64,000 nucleotides of DNA from JBMDXB01 sp048594975 (lineage in GTDB: Bacteria; Acidobacteriota; Vicinamibacteria; Vicinamibacterales; 2-12-FULL-66-21), in contig JBMDXQ010000119.1 of the NCBI GenBank assembly GCA_048594975.1, positions 62,001 through 126,000 on the forward strand, given 5' to 3'. Under the pieces are notes generated by a model. The model had not been told where the DNA came from and did not search any database. It worked only from the letters and a program-made list of their open reading frames with translations. The first letter of the stretch is position 1; each line of letters begins with the position of its first letter. The position numbers and the translations under genes were made by a program. Shown here in pieces: positions 1-9,460 of the stretch.

Positions 1-853
1 GCCGCGACAGCAGGTAATACGTCCACGACAGCGCGAGCGAGGTCGTCTCGTGGCCGGCCAGCAGCATCGTCATGACTTCGTCACGGAGCTGCCGGTCGGT
101 CATTCCTTCGCCGCTGTCCTCGTCGCGCGCGGCGAGAAACACCGACAGCAGATCGGGCTGGTCGCGGCCGGACCGACGCCGCTCCGCGATGATGCGATAG
201 ACGACGGTCTCGAGCTCGTGTAGCGCGCGCCAGAAGCGGCGGTTCGCCGGGAGCGGCAGCTTCGTTTCCAGCTTCGTGGCCCAGAACGTCTCGCCGATGC
301 GCTGATTGACGATCGGCCAGGTGCGGTTGACGGTCTCCGCCGCCGGCCCGAGGTCCGTGCTGAACATCGTGCGCACGACGATCGCCTGCGTCAGCGACAT
401 CATCTCCGCGACGAGATCGATCGCGGCGCCGCGCGCCGCCGCGTGCTCCCAGCGGTCCAGCGCCTGCTGCGCGCACTCGCTCATCACGTCCGCCATGGCG
501 ACCAGGCGCTGGCGATGGAACGCCGGCTGTGCGAGGCGCCGCTGTCGCAGCCAGAAGGAGTCTTCGCTCGTCAGCAGGCCGCGGCCGAGGCCGTCCTTGA
601 GGCGGTCGTAGAGCGGGCTCTTGTGATAGTTGCGGGCGTTGTCCTGCAGGACGTGCTTGATGTCCGGCGGATCCGAGAGCAGGTACCCGTGATACGGGCC
701 GGCCTTCAGGTGAACGATGTCGCCGTAGCGGTCCGCCGCCTCGAGGAACGTGCGAATCGGATCCGAGCGGAGCTGGGGCAGTACGCCCACGATCGGGTAT
801 CCACGGGGTCCCGGAGGCAGCGCGAATGAAGTCGAGCTAGCCGAGACGTTCAT
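1..853 (-). CDS. Cytochrome P450, 5' part (runs off the window)
   Basis: A haem-thiolate monooxygenase of the bacterial soluble P450 type, which would oxidise an unknown small substrate using external redox partners. The frame is open from an ATG at 853 to the window edge (about 284 residues). The N-terminus has the proline-rich LPPGPRGYP start typical of P450s. A C-helix WLRQRR motif (haem propionate contact) lies near residue 115. The I-helix oxygen-activation motif AGHETT sits close to the window edge. The ExxR motif and the cysteine haem ligand are beyond the window and cannot be checked. There is no signal peptide or membrane anchor, so it is probably cytoplasmic. No ferredoxin or reductase gene is adjacent in the visible part. 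The substrate cannot be predicted from the sequence. Confidence 0.93.
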   Translation of the reverse strand, partial: MNVSASSTSFALPPGPRGYPIVGVLPQLRSDPIRTFLEAADRYGDIVHLKAGPYHGYLLSDPPDIKHVLQDNARNYHKSPLYDRLKDGLGRGLLTSEDSFWLRQRRLAQPAFHRQRLVAMADVMSECAQQALDRWEHAAARGAAIDLVAEMMSLTQAIVVRTMFSTDLGPAAETVNRTWPIVNQRIGETFWATKLETKLPLPANRRFWRALHELETVVYRIIAERRRSGRDQPDLLSVFLAARDEDSGEGMTDRQLRDEVMTMLLAGHETTSLALSWTYYLLSR

Positions 854-910
854 CCCACACGATCATAGGCCTGCAAGTGCCGGTTGTGCCGCCGCGCGGA
901 AGAGATGGCG

Positions 911-3477
911 TCAGCGGCCGGGCCGGAGGAATTCGCCGGACCAATCGAGGACGATCGTGACTTCACGCCCCTGAGTGCGGTTCGCCGGGCGCACTACCAC
1001 GAGCGTGCGGCCGTCGGGGTGGATATCGTAATCGTCGTACAGCGGTGGAAGGAAGGGATCGATCAGGACCCGGCGCGTCAGCACCTTGACCCCGGCGGTC
1101 TTGTCGACGCGAGCGGCCACGAGACGTGGGCCATGGCGGTAGTAGATCTCGTTGCCGTCAGGTGCCCACGACGGATCGGTGCCCTCCGCGATCAGCCAGG
1201 GAGTGCCTCCTTCGGGAAAGCGGGTGACATAGACTTCGAACACGCCTGAATTGAGCATGTAGTGCGCGAGCCACTTGCCGTCGCGCGACATCCGGCCCCC
1301 CCACGTGCTGGCGGGACCGACAACGGTCCGCGATTGCGCGCGGCTGTGGGCCTTGATCGCCGATCGATTGCCTTCCATCTGACCGAAGAGGAGCGTCGCT
1401 CGATCGGGTCCACCCCACGAGCCAGTGGAACGGCTCCAGTGCCAGGATCTGGACGGGGTTCCCGCCGCCATCGACACGCGTCGAGTAGATTCCAGGCCGC
1501 TCCCCCAGATGCGAGTAGATGATGCGCGTGCCGTCGTGGCTCCAGATCGGGGCCCGACCGCCGCCGGACGTCAGACGTGTGGCCGTCCCTGTCTGCAGAT
1601 CGTGGAGCCAGAGGTCCGCCGGCTCATCGTCGCGGCGCCGGGCGGCGACAACGACGTAGCGGCCGTTGGGCGAGAACCGCGGGTTTTCCAAGGAGCGTTG
1701 CGTCTGTCCCACCGCGCGCTCGGCAGCGTCGGCGGCCACGACGACCAGTTCGTAGGCGTCTGCGGCCGGCACGTAAGCGAGTACGCCGCCGCGGGACATT
1801 GCGTAATGGCGCCCGCCGCCGCTGCCCGGCAGCTCCACCGCCACGCCTTCCAAGAGCGGTATCGTGGCCTCCGTCGACGCATCCTCCGGGTTGAAGGGCG
1901 CTGCGAGCAGCGTCGTTCCGCGGCTGAACACCACGTGCCCGTTCGCGTAACGCGGCGCGGTCCCCGGCAGCAGCTTCTTGATCGCGCCGGTTTGCCGATC
2001 GTACGCGTGAATGTGCCCGGAGAATTCGAACAGCACGGTCCGTCCATCCGGCAGAACCTCGGGCTGACGACCCGGGGTCGTAGTCGTCAGCGGCTCGACG
2101 CTTCCGCCCTCCGCTGGCACCACGTACAAGTGCGAGTCCGCGCCGTAGGCGAACACGATGCGGCCGTCGGGCCCCCAGCTCGCGCCCGACGAAAGGCCCA
2201 CTGCCTCGGCGATATCGGCCGACGCGCCGCCGTCGACGGCAACGCGCTTCAGCCGGCCATCGGCAAAAAACCCGATCCAATTGCCGTCCCAGGAGAAGAA
2301 CGGGCTGGTTCCCCGTTCGGTACCGGGCAATGGCGTCGGCTCGAGGCGATCGAGCGTTCGGCGATACAACCGCTGCCCGTCCTTGTCACTGGCCGCGATC
2401 ACAACCATCCGACCGTCGGGCGCGACGGCGACAGACGACGTGTACCCTGGGCCGCGGGTCACGCTCACGCCGTCCGGCAGCATGGTCGAGAGCCGAATCG
2501 GTACGGCTGGAGGCGAAGGGCCCTCTGCCCGTGGCAGGGACTTTCCCCAGAAGAACGCGAGCAGGACAGCGGAAAGAACCCCTGTTCCGACTGCGGCAGA
2601 GCGCAGGAGCGGCAGCCGCGGTCGCGCCGGCGTAAAGCTGGACGGCCCCAGCAAGAACCGGTGATCGCCGATGTCGCGCAGCCGTTTGCCGGGATCCCGC
2701 TCCAGACAGGCGCGCAGCAGCGGCCGCACGCTCAACGGGACACCCTCCCACCGCGGCTCCGCGGTGAGCACCGCCGCCAGCGTCTCGTGCAGCGACTCAC
2801 CTCGAAAGGCGCGGTCGGCGGTGATCATCTCGTAGAGGACGGCGCCGAACGCCCACACGTCCACCCGCGCGTCCACGCCCGCCCTTCGCCTGTTCGGGAG
2901 CGATATAGGCGGGCGTGCCGAACACCACGCCGGGCCCGGTGACCGCCGAGATCGTCGCGTCCAGGTGTGCAGGGTCCGCCAGAAATTTCGCAAGACCGAA
3001 GTCGAGCACCTTCACCGTGCCGGCCGGTGTAATCGTCACGTTTGCCGGTTTGAGATCGCGATGAACGATCCCTCTGCGGTGCGCGGCCTCGAGCGCGTCG
3101 GCGATCTGTCCGGCGATGTTCAGCGCCTCGTCGAGCGGCAGCGGACCTCGCTTCAGCCGGGCGGCCAGCGTCTCCCCCTCCACGAGCTCCATGACGATGG
3201 CCGCCGTCGCCGCGCCGGCGGACCGCGCCGCCTCGTTCTCCTCGAATCCGTAGATCGCCGCGATGTTCGGATGGTTGAGCGAGGCCAGCACGCGCGCCTC
3301 ACGCTCGAACCGTGCGCGCCACTCCGGGTCCGACGCCTCCGCGGAGCGAAGCATCTTCAGCGCCACGTCCCGCGCAAGCCGCGTGTCGCGGGCGCGGTAC
3401 ACTTCGCCCATCCCGCCGTGACCGATGAGCGAGACGATCTCGTAGACGCCGAGTCGTGAGCCTGGCGACAACGACAT
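911..3477 (-). pseudogene. Serine/threonine kinase with WD40-like PD40 propeller, two frameshifts
   Basis: A PknB-type kinase fused to an extracytoplasmic beta-propeller, a common acidobacterial signalling design. The start ATG at 3477 gives MSLSPGSRLG. The kinase domain has a glycine loop (GHGGMGEVY), the ATP lysine K41, HRD aspartate D141 (VHRDLKPAN), DFG D159 and an APEQ segment. The frame is lost at about 2875-2885, just after APEQAKG, and resumes one frame over (VDVWAFGAVLYEM). A membrane segment follows (about 2560-2620) and then TolB/PD40-like repeats. A second shift at about 1405-1415 moves the last ~160 residues to another frame, which ends at 911. Restoring both gives about 855 residues, normal for the family. 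All catalytic motifs survive, so either the gene broke very recently or two indel errors are present. Confidence 0.85.
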
Positions 3478-3846
3478 GGAGGTCCGCCGCGATGCGGCGG
3501 ATTGTAGCGTATGCACGGAACGCGGCGCGATCCTCGAAGTAGCCGACCATGTGGTGCAGCACGTCGCCGTGGCGCCGGGGGACCGTCTCGCCGAGCAGGC
3601 CGGCCGAGATGCCGATGCGGATCGTCGGGCAACCAGCCGGCAGTCAGATTCTCCGGCTGTCGTAGGCCCAGTGGTGCAACGCCTGCCGCTGGCGGCGCGG
3701 GCGGCACCGGTCTGTGGCACGATGCCGTCCGCGCCGGTCGCGCCTCCTGACGCGCGTCCGGTCCGCGGGCGGGGTGGCGGCGAGCGAAGCAGGACGGGGA
3801 GTGCCGCGGTCGAGACGCCGGCTCACCCGTCGAGGGAGACCCTCCG
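3478..3846. other. Intergenic stretch between divergent kinase and amylase genes
   Basis: This 370-base region must hold the promoters of both flanking genes. I see no convincing full gene in it. On the minus strand, about 3485-3600 can be read as ISAGLLGETVPRRHGDV followed by LHHMVGYFEDRAAFR. This looks protein-like, but it has no proper start and runs straight into the kinase start, so it may be the tail of a deleted gene. A purine-rich GGGAG at about 3833 serves the GTG start at 3847. Confidence 0.4.
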
Positions 3847-5829
3847 GTGAACAACATCACGAAGATCCTTCACGCCGCGCCGCCGCGGACCATCCAGGCA
3901 GCGCGCGCGAACTTCCCGCAGCGTGACGGCATGCACCCCTCACCGGCCGACTGGCGCGACGAAGTGCTGTACTTCCTCCTTCCCGATCGCTTCTCCGACG
4001 GACGAGAGCACACGCGCACGCTGCTCGATCGCGCGCGGATTGAGGATCGTCGAGCGGCGTACGCGGCCGCCAACGGCCTGCCGGTCTGGCGCTGGGACCT
4101 CTGGAGGCAGTCCGGCGAAGCGCGATTCCAGGGCGGCACCCTCCCCGGGATCACCAGCCGGCTTCCTTACCTGACCGAGCTTGGCGTGACCTGCCTGTGG
4201 ATCGCTCCGGTGTTCCGCCAGCGCGTCGAAGGCAACGACTTCCACGGCTACGGAGTGCAGGATTTCCTCGACGTGGACGCGCGGTTCGGAACCCGCGCGG
4301 ACCTGGTGGAGCTCGTCCACGCCGCACACGCCGTCGGCATCCGCGTCGTCCTGGACGTCATCTTCAACCACACCGGATCCAACTGGTTCTACGACGTCGC
4401 CGAGACCGGCGACCCGCTGCGGCCGCCGTACACCACGGGACAGTACCGCAGCCTGTTTCCGAAGAACGGGTTCGGGGGAGCCATCACGAACCCGCAGCAG
4501 CCGCTCGGCCCGGACGACTACGTCTGGCCGCAGGACCTGCAGTTCATCGACAACTACAGCCGCGCGGGCACCGGGAGCCTCGGCGCCGGCGACATCCGCG
4601 ATCCGAACGCCGAACACAAGCGCACCGATTTCGGGACGCTGCGCGACCTGGCCGTTCAGCGCGCCGAGACGCTGGGGCGCCTCGTCACCATCCACCAGTA
4701 CTGGATCGCGCTCACGGACTGCGACGGCCTGCGCATCGACACGCTCAAGCACGTCGGCGGCGAGGAAGGACGCAACTTCTGCGGCGCCGTCAAGGAGTTC
4801 GCCGAATCGATCGGCAAGAACAACTTCCTGGTGCTCGGTGAGATTGCCGGCGGCGACACCGCGCAGGAGTTCCACCTGACGATCTTCGGACGCAACCTCG
4901 ACGCTGCACTCGACATCGGCGAGATGCGGCTGGCGATCACCGGCGTCGGCCAGGGCCTGCGCAACCCGTCCGACTTCTTCGCGGGCTTCGACTTCTGGGA
5001 CGAGAAGATGGGTTCGCATCGCGACTGGGGATCGCGTCACGTCTCGGTCCTCGACGACCACGACCACGTCTTCGGCGCGAAGGTGCGCTTCAGCGCCAAC
5101 GCTCCGGTCAGCCACCAGGTGGTCGTTCCCACGGCGCTGCAGCTCTGCGGGCTCGGGATCCCGTGCATCTACTACGGCACCGAGCAGGCGCTGCCCAGTG
5201 GCCCGGAGGAACCCGAGCGCCGCTGGCTCGGCACGGTAAAGGTCGACGGACGCGACGAGTCGGCATTCGGCCGCATCGACGTGCTGCTGCGGGAGGCGAT
5301 GTTCGGGCCCGACCACCCGCGGGCATCGGGGTTTGCCGGAACACAGGGGCAGCTCGACCCGGCGCTGCCGGGTTTCGGAGCCTTCGGTACGGCCGGCGCG
5401 CACGTCTTCGATCAGGCGCACCCCGCGTTCGTCCGCGTCAAGGCGCTGATCGCGGCTAGGAAGATGCTGCCGCCGCTGCGCCGCGGCCGGCAATACCGCC
5501 GCGCCACGTCGATTCTTGGCGACGACTTCCGCTTTCAGGGTCCGGGCGAACTTGTCGCCTGGTCGCGCATCCTCGACGCCCTGGAGGTGCTGATCGCGGT
5601 GAACACCAACGGTGTCGCCGGGCGCGGCTCGCGCATCGAGCTCGATCCGCGGCTGCGTCGCGCCGCTTCGACGCTGCGCGTGGTGTGCGACACGAGCCGG
5701 ATCGGGGACCCGCTCGCGGATGCGCTGGGCGGCGGGCGCCTGCTGCACGTGCAACCCATGGGGCAGGGCAACCGGGTCTTCGTGGACGTCGGCGTGGTCC
5801 CGCCCGCCGAGGTCATGATCATGACCTGA
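3847..5829 (+). CDS. GH13 alpha-amylase family protein
   Basis: A retaining alpha-glucan-active (beta/alpha)8 enzyme of glycoside hydrolase family 13. It starts at GTG 3847 (GGGAG about nine bases upstream) and has 660 residues without an obvious signal peptide. All four conserved regions are present: region I DVIFNH (D170-H175), region II GLRIDTLKH with nucleophile D298, region III LGEIAG with acid/base E332, and region IV DDHDH with the third carboxylate D406. The early segment ADWRDEVLYFLLPDRFSDG and the substrate-binding GNDFHGYGVQDF fit amylases/neopullulanases. The C-terminal ~130 residues resemble the usual beta-sandwich. It might also be a trehalose- or sucrose-acting GH13, as region II RIDTLKHV does not decide this. 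It stands alone, ending 10 bases before the decayed serine hydrolase on the other strand. Confidence 0.93.
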   Translation: MNNITKILHAAPPRTIQAARANFPQRDGMHPSPADWRDEVLYFLLPDRFSDGREHTRTLLDRARIEDRRAAYAAANGLPVWRWDLWRQSGEARFQGGTLPGITSRLPYLTELGVTCLWIAPVFRQRVEGNDFHGYGVQDFLDVDARFGTRADLVELVHAAHAVGIRVVLDVIFNHTGSNWFYDVAETGDPLRPPYTTGQYRSLFPKNGFGGAITNPQQPLGPDDYVWPQDLQFIDNYSRAGTGSLGAGDIRDPNAEHKRTDFGTLRDLAVQRAETLGRLVTIHQYWIALTDCDGLRIDTLKHVGGEEGRNFCGAVKEFAESIGKNNFLVLGEIAGGDTAQEFHLTIFGRNLDAALDIGEMRLAITGVGQGLRNPSDFFAGFDFWDEKMGSHRDWGSRHVSVLDDHDHVFGAKVRFSANAPVSHQVVVPTALQLCGLGIPCIYYGTEQALPSGPEEPERRWLGTVKVDGRDESAFGRIDVLLREAMFGPDHPRASGFAGTQGQLDPALPGFGAFGTAGAHVFDQAHPAFVRVKALIAARKMLPPLRRGRQYRRATSILGDDFRFQGPGELVAWSRILDALEVLIAVNTNGVAGRGSRIELDPRLRRAASTLRVVCDTSRIGDPLADALGGGRLLHVQPMGQGNRVFVDVGVVPPAEVMIMT

Positions 5830-5838
5830 CCCATCGGT

Positions 5839-6609
5839 TCAGCGGTCCGCGATTCCGCGCTGAGTGAGGTGGGCGAGCTGCGGATGTTCATCGGCGAAGA
5901 ATGGCAGCACCCGTTGGCGCACCTCCTTCAGCCGTCCCTGGGCGATGGCGAGTCCGACCAGGGCGGACACGACGCTCTTGGTCGCAGAACGAAGGGCATG
6001 CCGCGTCGTCACGTCGTACTCGTAGAAGTACTCCTCGAAGACGAGCCGCCCGCGATGCGCGATGAGGACACTGTGCACGTGGGGATACCGACCAGCGACG
6101 CTGGCAGCGCCCATCTCGCGCAGCCGGACCGGGTCGAGCGACGTTCCATCGAGCCCGCCGACCTGCAGCCCATCGTCCCCCGCCGCCGGGGGCGCGTAGG
6201 TGTACTCGCGCTTCGAAGCCGACCGCGGGTACCAGATGCGCTCGTCCAGTGGAGCGCCAGGTTCCACCCGGCGGAAGACCCGCGCGGGATCCGGGCTGTC
6301 CAGCAGCATGTAGCCCTCGTGCCCGGCGGCGAGCGAGAACCTGACGCGCTGCCCGGCGTTGTTGGTGAAGAGATCCTCGCCGACGACCTTCAGCGGGTAT
6401 TTCGCGGCGTCGAGGACTGCGACCAGGACGTTGTCCCGCGGTGACGCGACGATCTGGAGCGTGCCCCTTCCCTCGTCTTCTTACGTTCCCTCGTAGCTGC
6501 GGAGCCGTTCGTACTCGGGCGTGAGCACCTGCTGGCTGGCGGTCGTCATCGCCGCCACGCCGATGAGGACGGACCAGCAAAGCAGCTGGAGCGAACCGCC
6601 ACGTCGCAT
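5839..6609 (-). pseudogene. Decayed beta-lactamase-like serine hydrolase
   Basis: Remains of a secreted serine hydrolase of the class C beta-lactamase / 6-aminohexanoate-dimer hydrolase family. The start ATG at 6609 gives a signal peptide ending around MTTASQQ. The frame then meets TAA at 6481-6483, where relatives would have an aromatic residue (SYEGT-stop-EDEGRG). The same frame continues with a normal DUF-type N-domain (GTLQIVASPRDNVLVAVL), then SVLIAHRGRLVFEEYFYEYD and the catalytic SATK motif (S-x-x-K). It stops about 40 residues after SATK, where the catalytic Tyr and KTG-type motifs should follow, and abuts the 3' end of the GH13 gene. It is therefore broken at both ends: one nonsense codon and loss of roughly the C-terminal half. 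No product with activity is expected. Confidence 0.8.
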
Positions 6610-6643
6610 GCGCGTGCGGATAGCGCGTGGAAGGTCCACGGCG

Positions 6644-7741
6644 TCAAGGCAGGCGCTCGCCCGGCCACCCGCCGACGATCAGGTGCGAGTCCCCGAACTC
6701 GTGCCACAGGTAGCCGGACTCGCCCGCCTCGCGGTAGACCCGATCGAGGTGGGAGGCGGGCGAGCGGGCGCCGGCGGCGGCGATGGCCCGCGTGACGATC
6801 GCCAGGTGCGTGGCGCGCGGCTCGTGGAACCCCGTGATCAGGCCGTTCACCGCGCGGAGCGGCCGATCCTCGGTGATGACGACGTTCGTCCACCCCTCGC
6901 CCGGCGACGTCGTCCCGCGGGCGTCGGTGACCGTTTCAAGCGCACGGACCACCGTGGTCCCGACGGCAATGACGCGTCTACCGCCGCGCCGCGCCGCGTT
7001 GACGCGATCGGCGGTCTCCGGCGGCACGCGATAGTACTCCTCGTAGGGCGGCTCGTGATCCTCCAGACTGGCGACGCCCGTGTGGAGCAGCAGCGGCGCG
7101 ATTTCGATCCCCTCCGCGACGAGGCGGGTGACGAGTTCGGGCGTGAACGGACGCGCGGCCGACGGCATCTCCGCGCTGCCCGGCTCGATCGCGAACACGG
7201 TCTGGTACATCGCGATCGGCCACGGGGCCGGCACGTAGCTGTACCGGATCGGGCTGCCGAACCGCTCGAGGTGCGACAGCAGCGGCTGCGAGAGCTGCGG
7301 CGCCGCGATCCACAGGCGCGACGGGACGTCCAGCGCGCGGTCGAGCGGGTACGGCGCCAGCAGCGTGACCTGGCCGCCGCCTTCGACCGCGAACGCCGTG
7401 CCCGGCCGGGCGTGGTGATACGGCTCCGATGCGACGGAAGCAGGGCGTCTCACCTCGACCACCCAGAAGTTCCCTGGGAGCCGCGTCGAAACGTGCAGCT
7501 CGAACGGCTCGCCGCCCCGGGACGTTGCCCCGAGCGCCGCGTTCAGCGTCGCGCTGGTGTTCACGACCAGGAGGTCGCCGGGCGAGAGCCACCGCGGCAA
7601 TTCGCGAAACCGCGCATGGTGGATCGCGTCAGTGTGAGGCCGCGACACCAGCAGGCGGACCTCGTCGCGCCTGAGGCCGCGCGCCTCCGTCGGTTCGGCC
7701 GCCTCGAGGTGCGCCGGCGGCGCTAGGCCCGCTGCAGCCAT
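6644..7741 (-). CDS. QueA-like S-adenosylmethionine:tRNA ribosyltransferase-isomerase
   Basis: A 365-residue protein of the QueA fold, the enzyme that moves the ribosyl part of AdoMet onto preQ1 in tRNA to make epoxyqueuosine. Recognisable blocks are GDLLVVNTSATLNAAL (usual L-VxNxT-x-xxAR in QueA), YQTVFA, the signature SAEMPSAARPFTPEL, LLLHTGVASLEDHEPPYEEYY and GTTVVRALE, ending with GDSHLIV. Motif replacements such as LLLHTGVASL for the usual HVGxGTF suggest the divergent QueA-like subgroup rather than the housekeeping enzyme. Its ATG overlaps the SDR stop by 19 bases, so the two are translationally coupled and probably both under the SoxR-box promoter. A housekeeping queuosine role is not proved. 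No other queuosine gene is in the window. Confidence 0.8.
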   Translation of the reverse strand: MAAAGLAPPAHLEAAEPTEARGLRRDEVRLLVSRPHTDAIHHARFRELPRWLSPGDLLVVNTSATLNAALGATSRGGEPFELHVSTRLPGNFWVVEVRRPASVASEPYHHARPGTAFAVEGGGQVTLLAPYPLDRALDVPSRLWIAAPQLSQPLLSHLERFGSPIRYSYVPAPWPIAMYQTVFAIEPGSAEMPSAARPFTPELVTRLVAEGIEIAPLLLHTGVASLEDHEPPYEEYYRVPPETADRVNAARRGGRRVIAVGTTVVRALETVTDARGTTSPGEGWTNVVITEDRPLRAVNGLITGFHEPRATHLAIVTRAIAAAGARSPASHLDRVYREAGESGYLWHEFGDSHLIVGGWPGERLP

Positions 7742-8466
7742 CGGGCGTCCTCCTGCTGCGCCGCGAACCGTTGACCGGTGAGATCCTTCGAGTCCTGATC
7801 GAACAGCCAGTTCCAGAACGGCACGGTCACTTCCGGGAGCGGGCGATCGGAGATGTCCTCGCCGGGATAGGCCTCCTGGTGCATGCGCGTTCGCATGTCG
7901 CCCGGATCCACCAGCACGGCGGACACGCCCATCTCGCCCAGCTCGACCGCGAGCGTGCGTGTCAGAAGCTCCAGCGCAGCCTTCGTCGCGCCGTAGGGCC
8001 CCCAGCCGGGATATGCGGCGACGGCAGCATCGCTGGTGATGTTCACGATCAGTCCGCAGCGCTCCGCCAGCAGCGGCACCGCCAGCTGGATCAGGACCAT
8101 CGGGGCGCCGACGTTCACCGGGAAGAGGCGGGCGAACCGGGGAACGTCGAACGAGAGAAGTGGGCCGATGACGCCCAGTTCCGACGCGTTGTTGACGAGC
8201 ACGTCCAGTCCGCCGAGCTGCCGTGCCGCGTCGATGCAGGCGGCGCGCACCCCGGGGTCGGTGATGTCGCCGGCGACTGGGACGACCGCCGGCGCCTGCC
8301 GTGAGAGGTCGGCTGCCGCGCCCTGCAGCGCGGCGTGATCCCGTCCGCCAATCACGAGGCCGTACCCACGGGATGCCAGCGCCCGCCCGATGACCAGGCC
8401 AAGCCCGTGGCTGGCCCCCGTGACGAGAGCGACCCGAGCCGGTTCCGCCATGCCGTCACCTCCCAT
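7723..8466 (-). CDS. Short-chain dehydrogenase/reductase (SDR)
   Basis: A 247-residue classical SDR: NAD(P)-dependent oxidoreductase, cytoplasmic, substrate unknown. Visible motifs are the cofactor glycine loop TGASHGLG (residues 16-23), the NNAS turn (about 92-95), and the catalytic set S145, Y158 and K162 (YGATK). The product ends QQEDARWLQRA. It is the first gene of a two-gene operon with the QueA-like protein. The start at 8466 lies about 15 bases downstream of a perfect SoxR box whose -35 element faces this gene. It is thus probably induced by redox-cycling compounds, for which reductases of this kind are common SoxR targets outside enteric bacteria. The second Met at residue 6 (MAEPARVALVTG) is an alternative start. 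Confidence 0.93.
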   Translation of the reverse strand: MGGDGMAEPARVALVTGASHGLGLVIGRALASRGYGLVIGGRDHAALQGAAADLSRQAPAVVPVAGDITDPGVRAACIDAARQLGGLDVLVNNASELGVIGPLLSFDVPRFARLFPVNVGAPMVLIQLAVPLLAERCGLIVNITSDAAVAAYPGWGPYGATKAALELLTRTLAVELGEMGVSAVLVDPGDMRTRMHQEAYPGEDISDRPLPEVTVPFWNWLFDQDSKDLTGQRFAAQQEDARWLQRA

Positions 8467-8473
8467 GGCTGCA

Positions 8474-8504
8474 AGGGTCGAACTTCAAGTTAACTTGAAG
8501 TCAA
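8474..8504 (-). promoter_or_regulatory. Promoter with SoxR operator facing the SDR-queA-like operon
   Basis: On the minus strand a -35 element TTGACT (8504-8499) is followed by a 19-base spacer and a weak -10, GACCCT (8479-8474). The long 19-base spacer filled by a palindrome is the standard arrangement of MerR/SoxR-activated promoters. The weak -10 fits a promoter that needs activator distortion. The target should be the SDR gene starting at 8466. Confidence 0.7.
8482..8501. promoter_or_regulatory. SoxR box (perfect 20-base palindrome)
   Basis: The stretch ACTTCAAGTT-AACTTGAAGT is an exact palindrome and matches the conserved SoxR operator core (TCAAGTTAACTTGA). It lies in the 62-base divergent region between SDR (minus) and the SoxR gene (plus), so it can control both genes. 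Confidence 0.88.
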
Positions 8505-8528
8505 GAAGAAAATGGCGCAGACTGGATC

Positions 8529-8975
8529 GTGGGTGAGGTGCTGACCATCGGCGAGGCGGCGGCACGCAGCGGGGTCGCAGCCTCGGCGCTGCGCTTCTAC
8601 GAGTCGCAGGGGCTGATTGCCTCGGAACGGACCGATTCCGGCCACCGCCGCTACCCGCGCAGCGTGCTCCGCCGCGTCGCGTTCATCGTGTTCGCGCAGA
8701 AGGTGGGCCTGTCGCTGGAGGAGATCCGTGCCGAGCTCTCCCGGCTGCCGCGTAACCGCGCGCCGGACCGCGCCGACTGGGCGAAGCTGTCGTCTGGCTG
8801 GGCGAAGCGCATCGACGAGCGCATCGCCGCGCTGGAGCGGATGAAGGCGGGCCTGACGGAGTGCATCGGGTGCGGCTGTCTTTCACTCGACCGCTGCCGG
8901 TTCGCCAACCCGGGCGATCGTGCCGCCCGCCGCGGTCCGGGTCCGCGCTATCTGATTGAACCGCCGCGCCGCTGA
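8529..8975 (+). CDS. soxR: Redox-sensitive transcriptional activator SoxR
   Basis: A 148-residue MerR-family regulator that senses redox-cycling compounds through a [2Fe-2S] cluster. The N-terminal winged HTH reads LTIGEAAARSGVAASALRFYESQGLI with the SGHRRYP wing. A dimerisation helix (about 75-108) follows. The cluster motif C112-x2-C115-x-C117-x5-C123 is exactly the SoxR pattern. The start is GTG 8529. The tail after the cluster (residues 124-148) is rich in Arg and Pro. A perfect SoxR box lies just upstream. The likely targets are the divergent SDR-queA-like operon and possibly its own gene. No soxS is present, as expected outside enterics, so SoxR probably acts directly on reductase genes. 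The VOC gene follows 59 bases downstream on the same strand and may be co-transcribed. Confidence 0.95.
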   Translation: MGEVLTIGEAAARSGVAASALRFYESQGLIASERTDSGHRRYPRSVLRRVAFIVFAQKVGLSLEEIRAELSRLPRNRAPDRADWAKLSSGWAKRIDERIAALERMKAGLTECIGCGCLSLDRCRFANPGDRAARRGPGPRYLIEPPRR

Positions 8976-9034
8976 TCGGCGGGGCGGCGCCGGCCACGTG
9001 CGAGACGGCCGCGTTCGTCGATGGAGGTGCGCGC

Positions 9035-9442
9035 TTGACCAACCATGAGGCCCAGGAGCCGCAGCCCGCTTCTGCACGCCACTATTTCTCCCACGGGCGC
9101 CTGGCCTACCTGCAGATTCCGGCGGTGGATGTGCGCGCGTCGGCAGAGTTCTACCACGCGGTGTTCGGCTGGCAGATGCGGGGCGATGGTACCGTGCACC
9201 TCGGCTTCGCCGACGCGACGGGCGACATGATTGGCGCCTGGGTCACCGACCGCCCGATCTCAGAGCATCCCGGCCTCCTGCCGTACATCTACGTGCGCGG
9301 CATCGATCAGACGCTGCAGCAGATCGAAGCGAGCGGGGGCACCGTCGTGCGGGCGCCCTACCCCGAAGGGGACCTCTGGGTCGCCACGTTCCGCGATCCG
9401 GCCGGCAACGTTATCGGGGTATGGCAGCGCGAACCCCGGTGA
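9035..9442 (+). CDS. VOC-family (glyoxalase/bleomycin-resistance fold) protein
   Basis: A 135-residue vicinal-oxygen-chelate fold protein with one pair of beta-alpha-beta-beta-beta modules. Blocks include YLQIPAVDVRASAEFYHAVFGW near residues 29-50 and FRDPAGNVIGVWQ at the end. Such proteins isomerise, oxygenate or bind small molecules, and the ligand here is unknown. The start is TTG 9035, supported by GGAGG at 9023-9027. An ATG at 9021 and a GTG at 9027 are out of frame. It follows soxR in the same direction and may be part of the same redox/toxic-compound response. Confidence 0.88.
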   Translation: MTNHEAQEPQPASARHYFSHGRLAYLQIPAVDVRASAEFYHAVFGWQMRGDGTVHLGFADATGDMIGAWVTDRPISEHPGLLPYIYVRGIDQTLQQIEASGGTVVRAPYPEGDLWVATFRDPAGNVIGVWQREPR

Positions 9443-9460
9443 AGGACGGAGAGATATCGA

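Noticed and set aside
3940..5754. 604-residue minus-strand frame opposite the GH13 gene
   Set aside because: Antisense shadow of GH13. No domain or start signal was seen.
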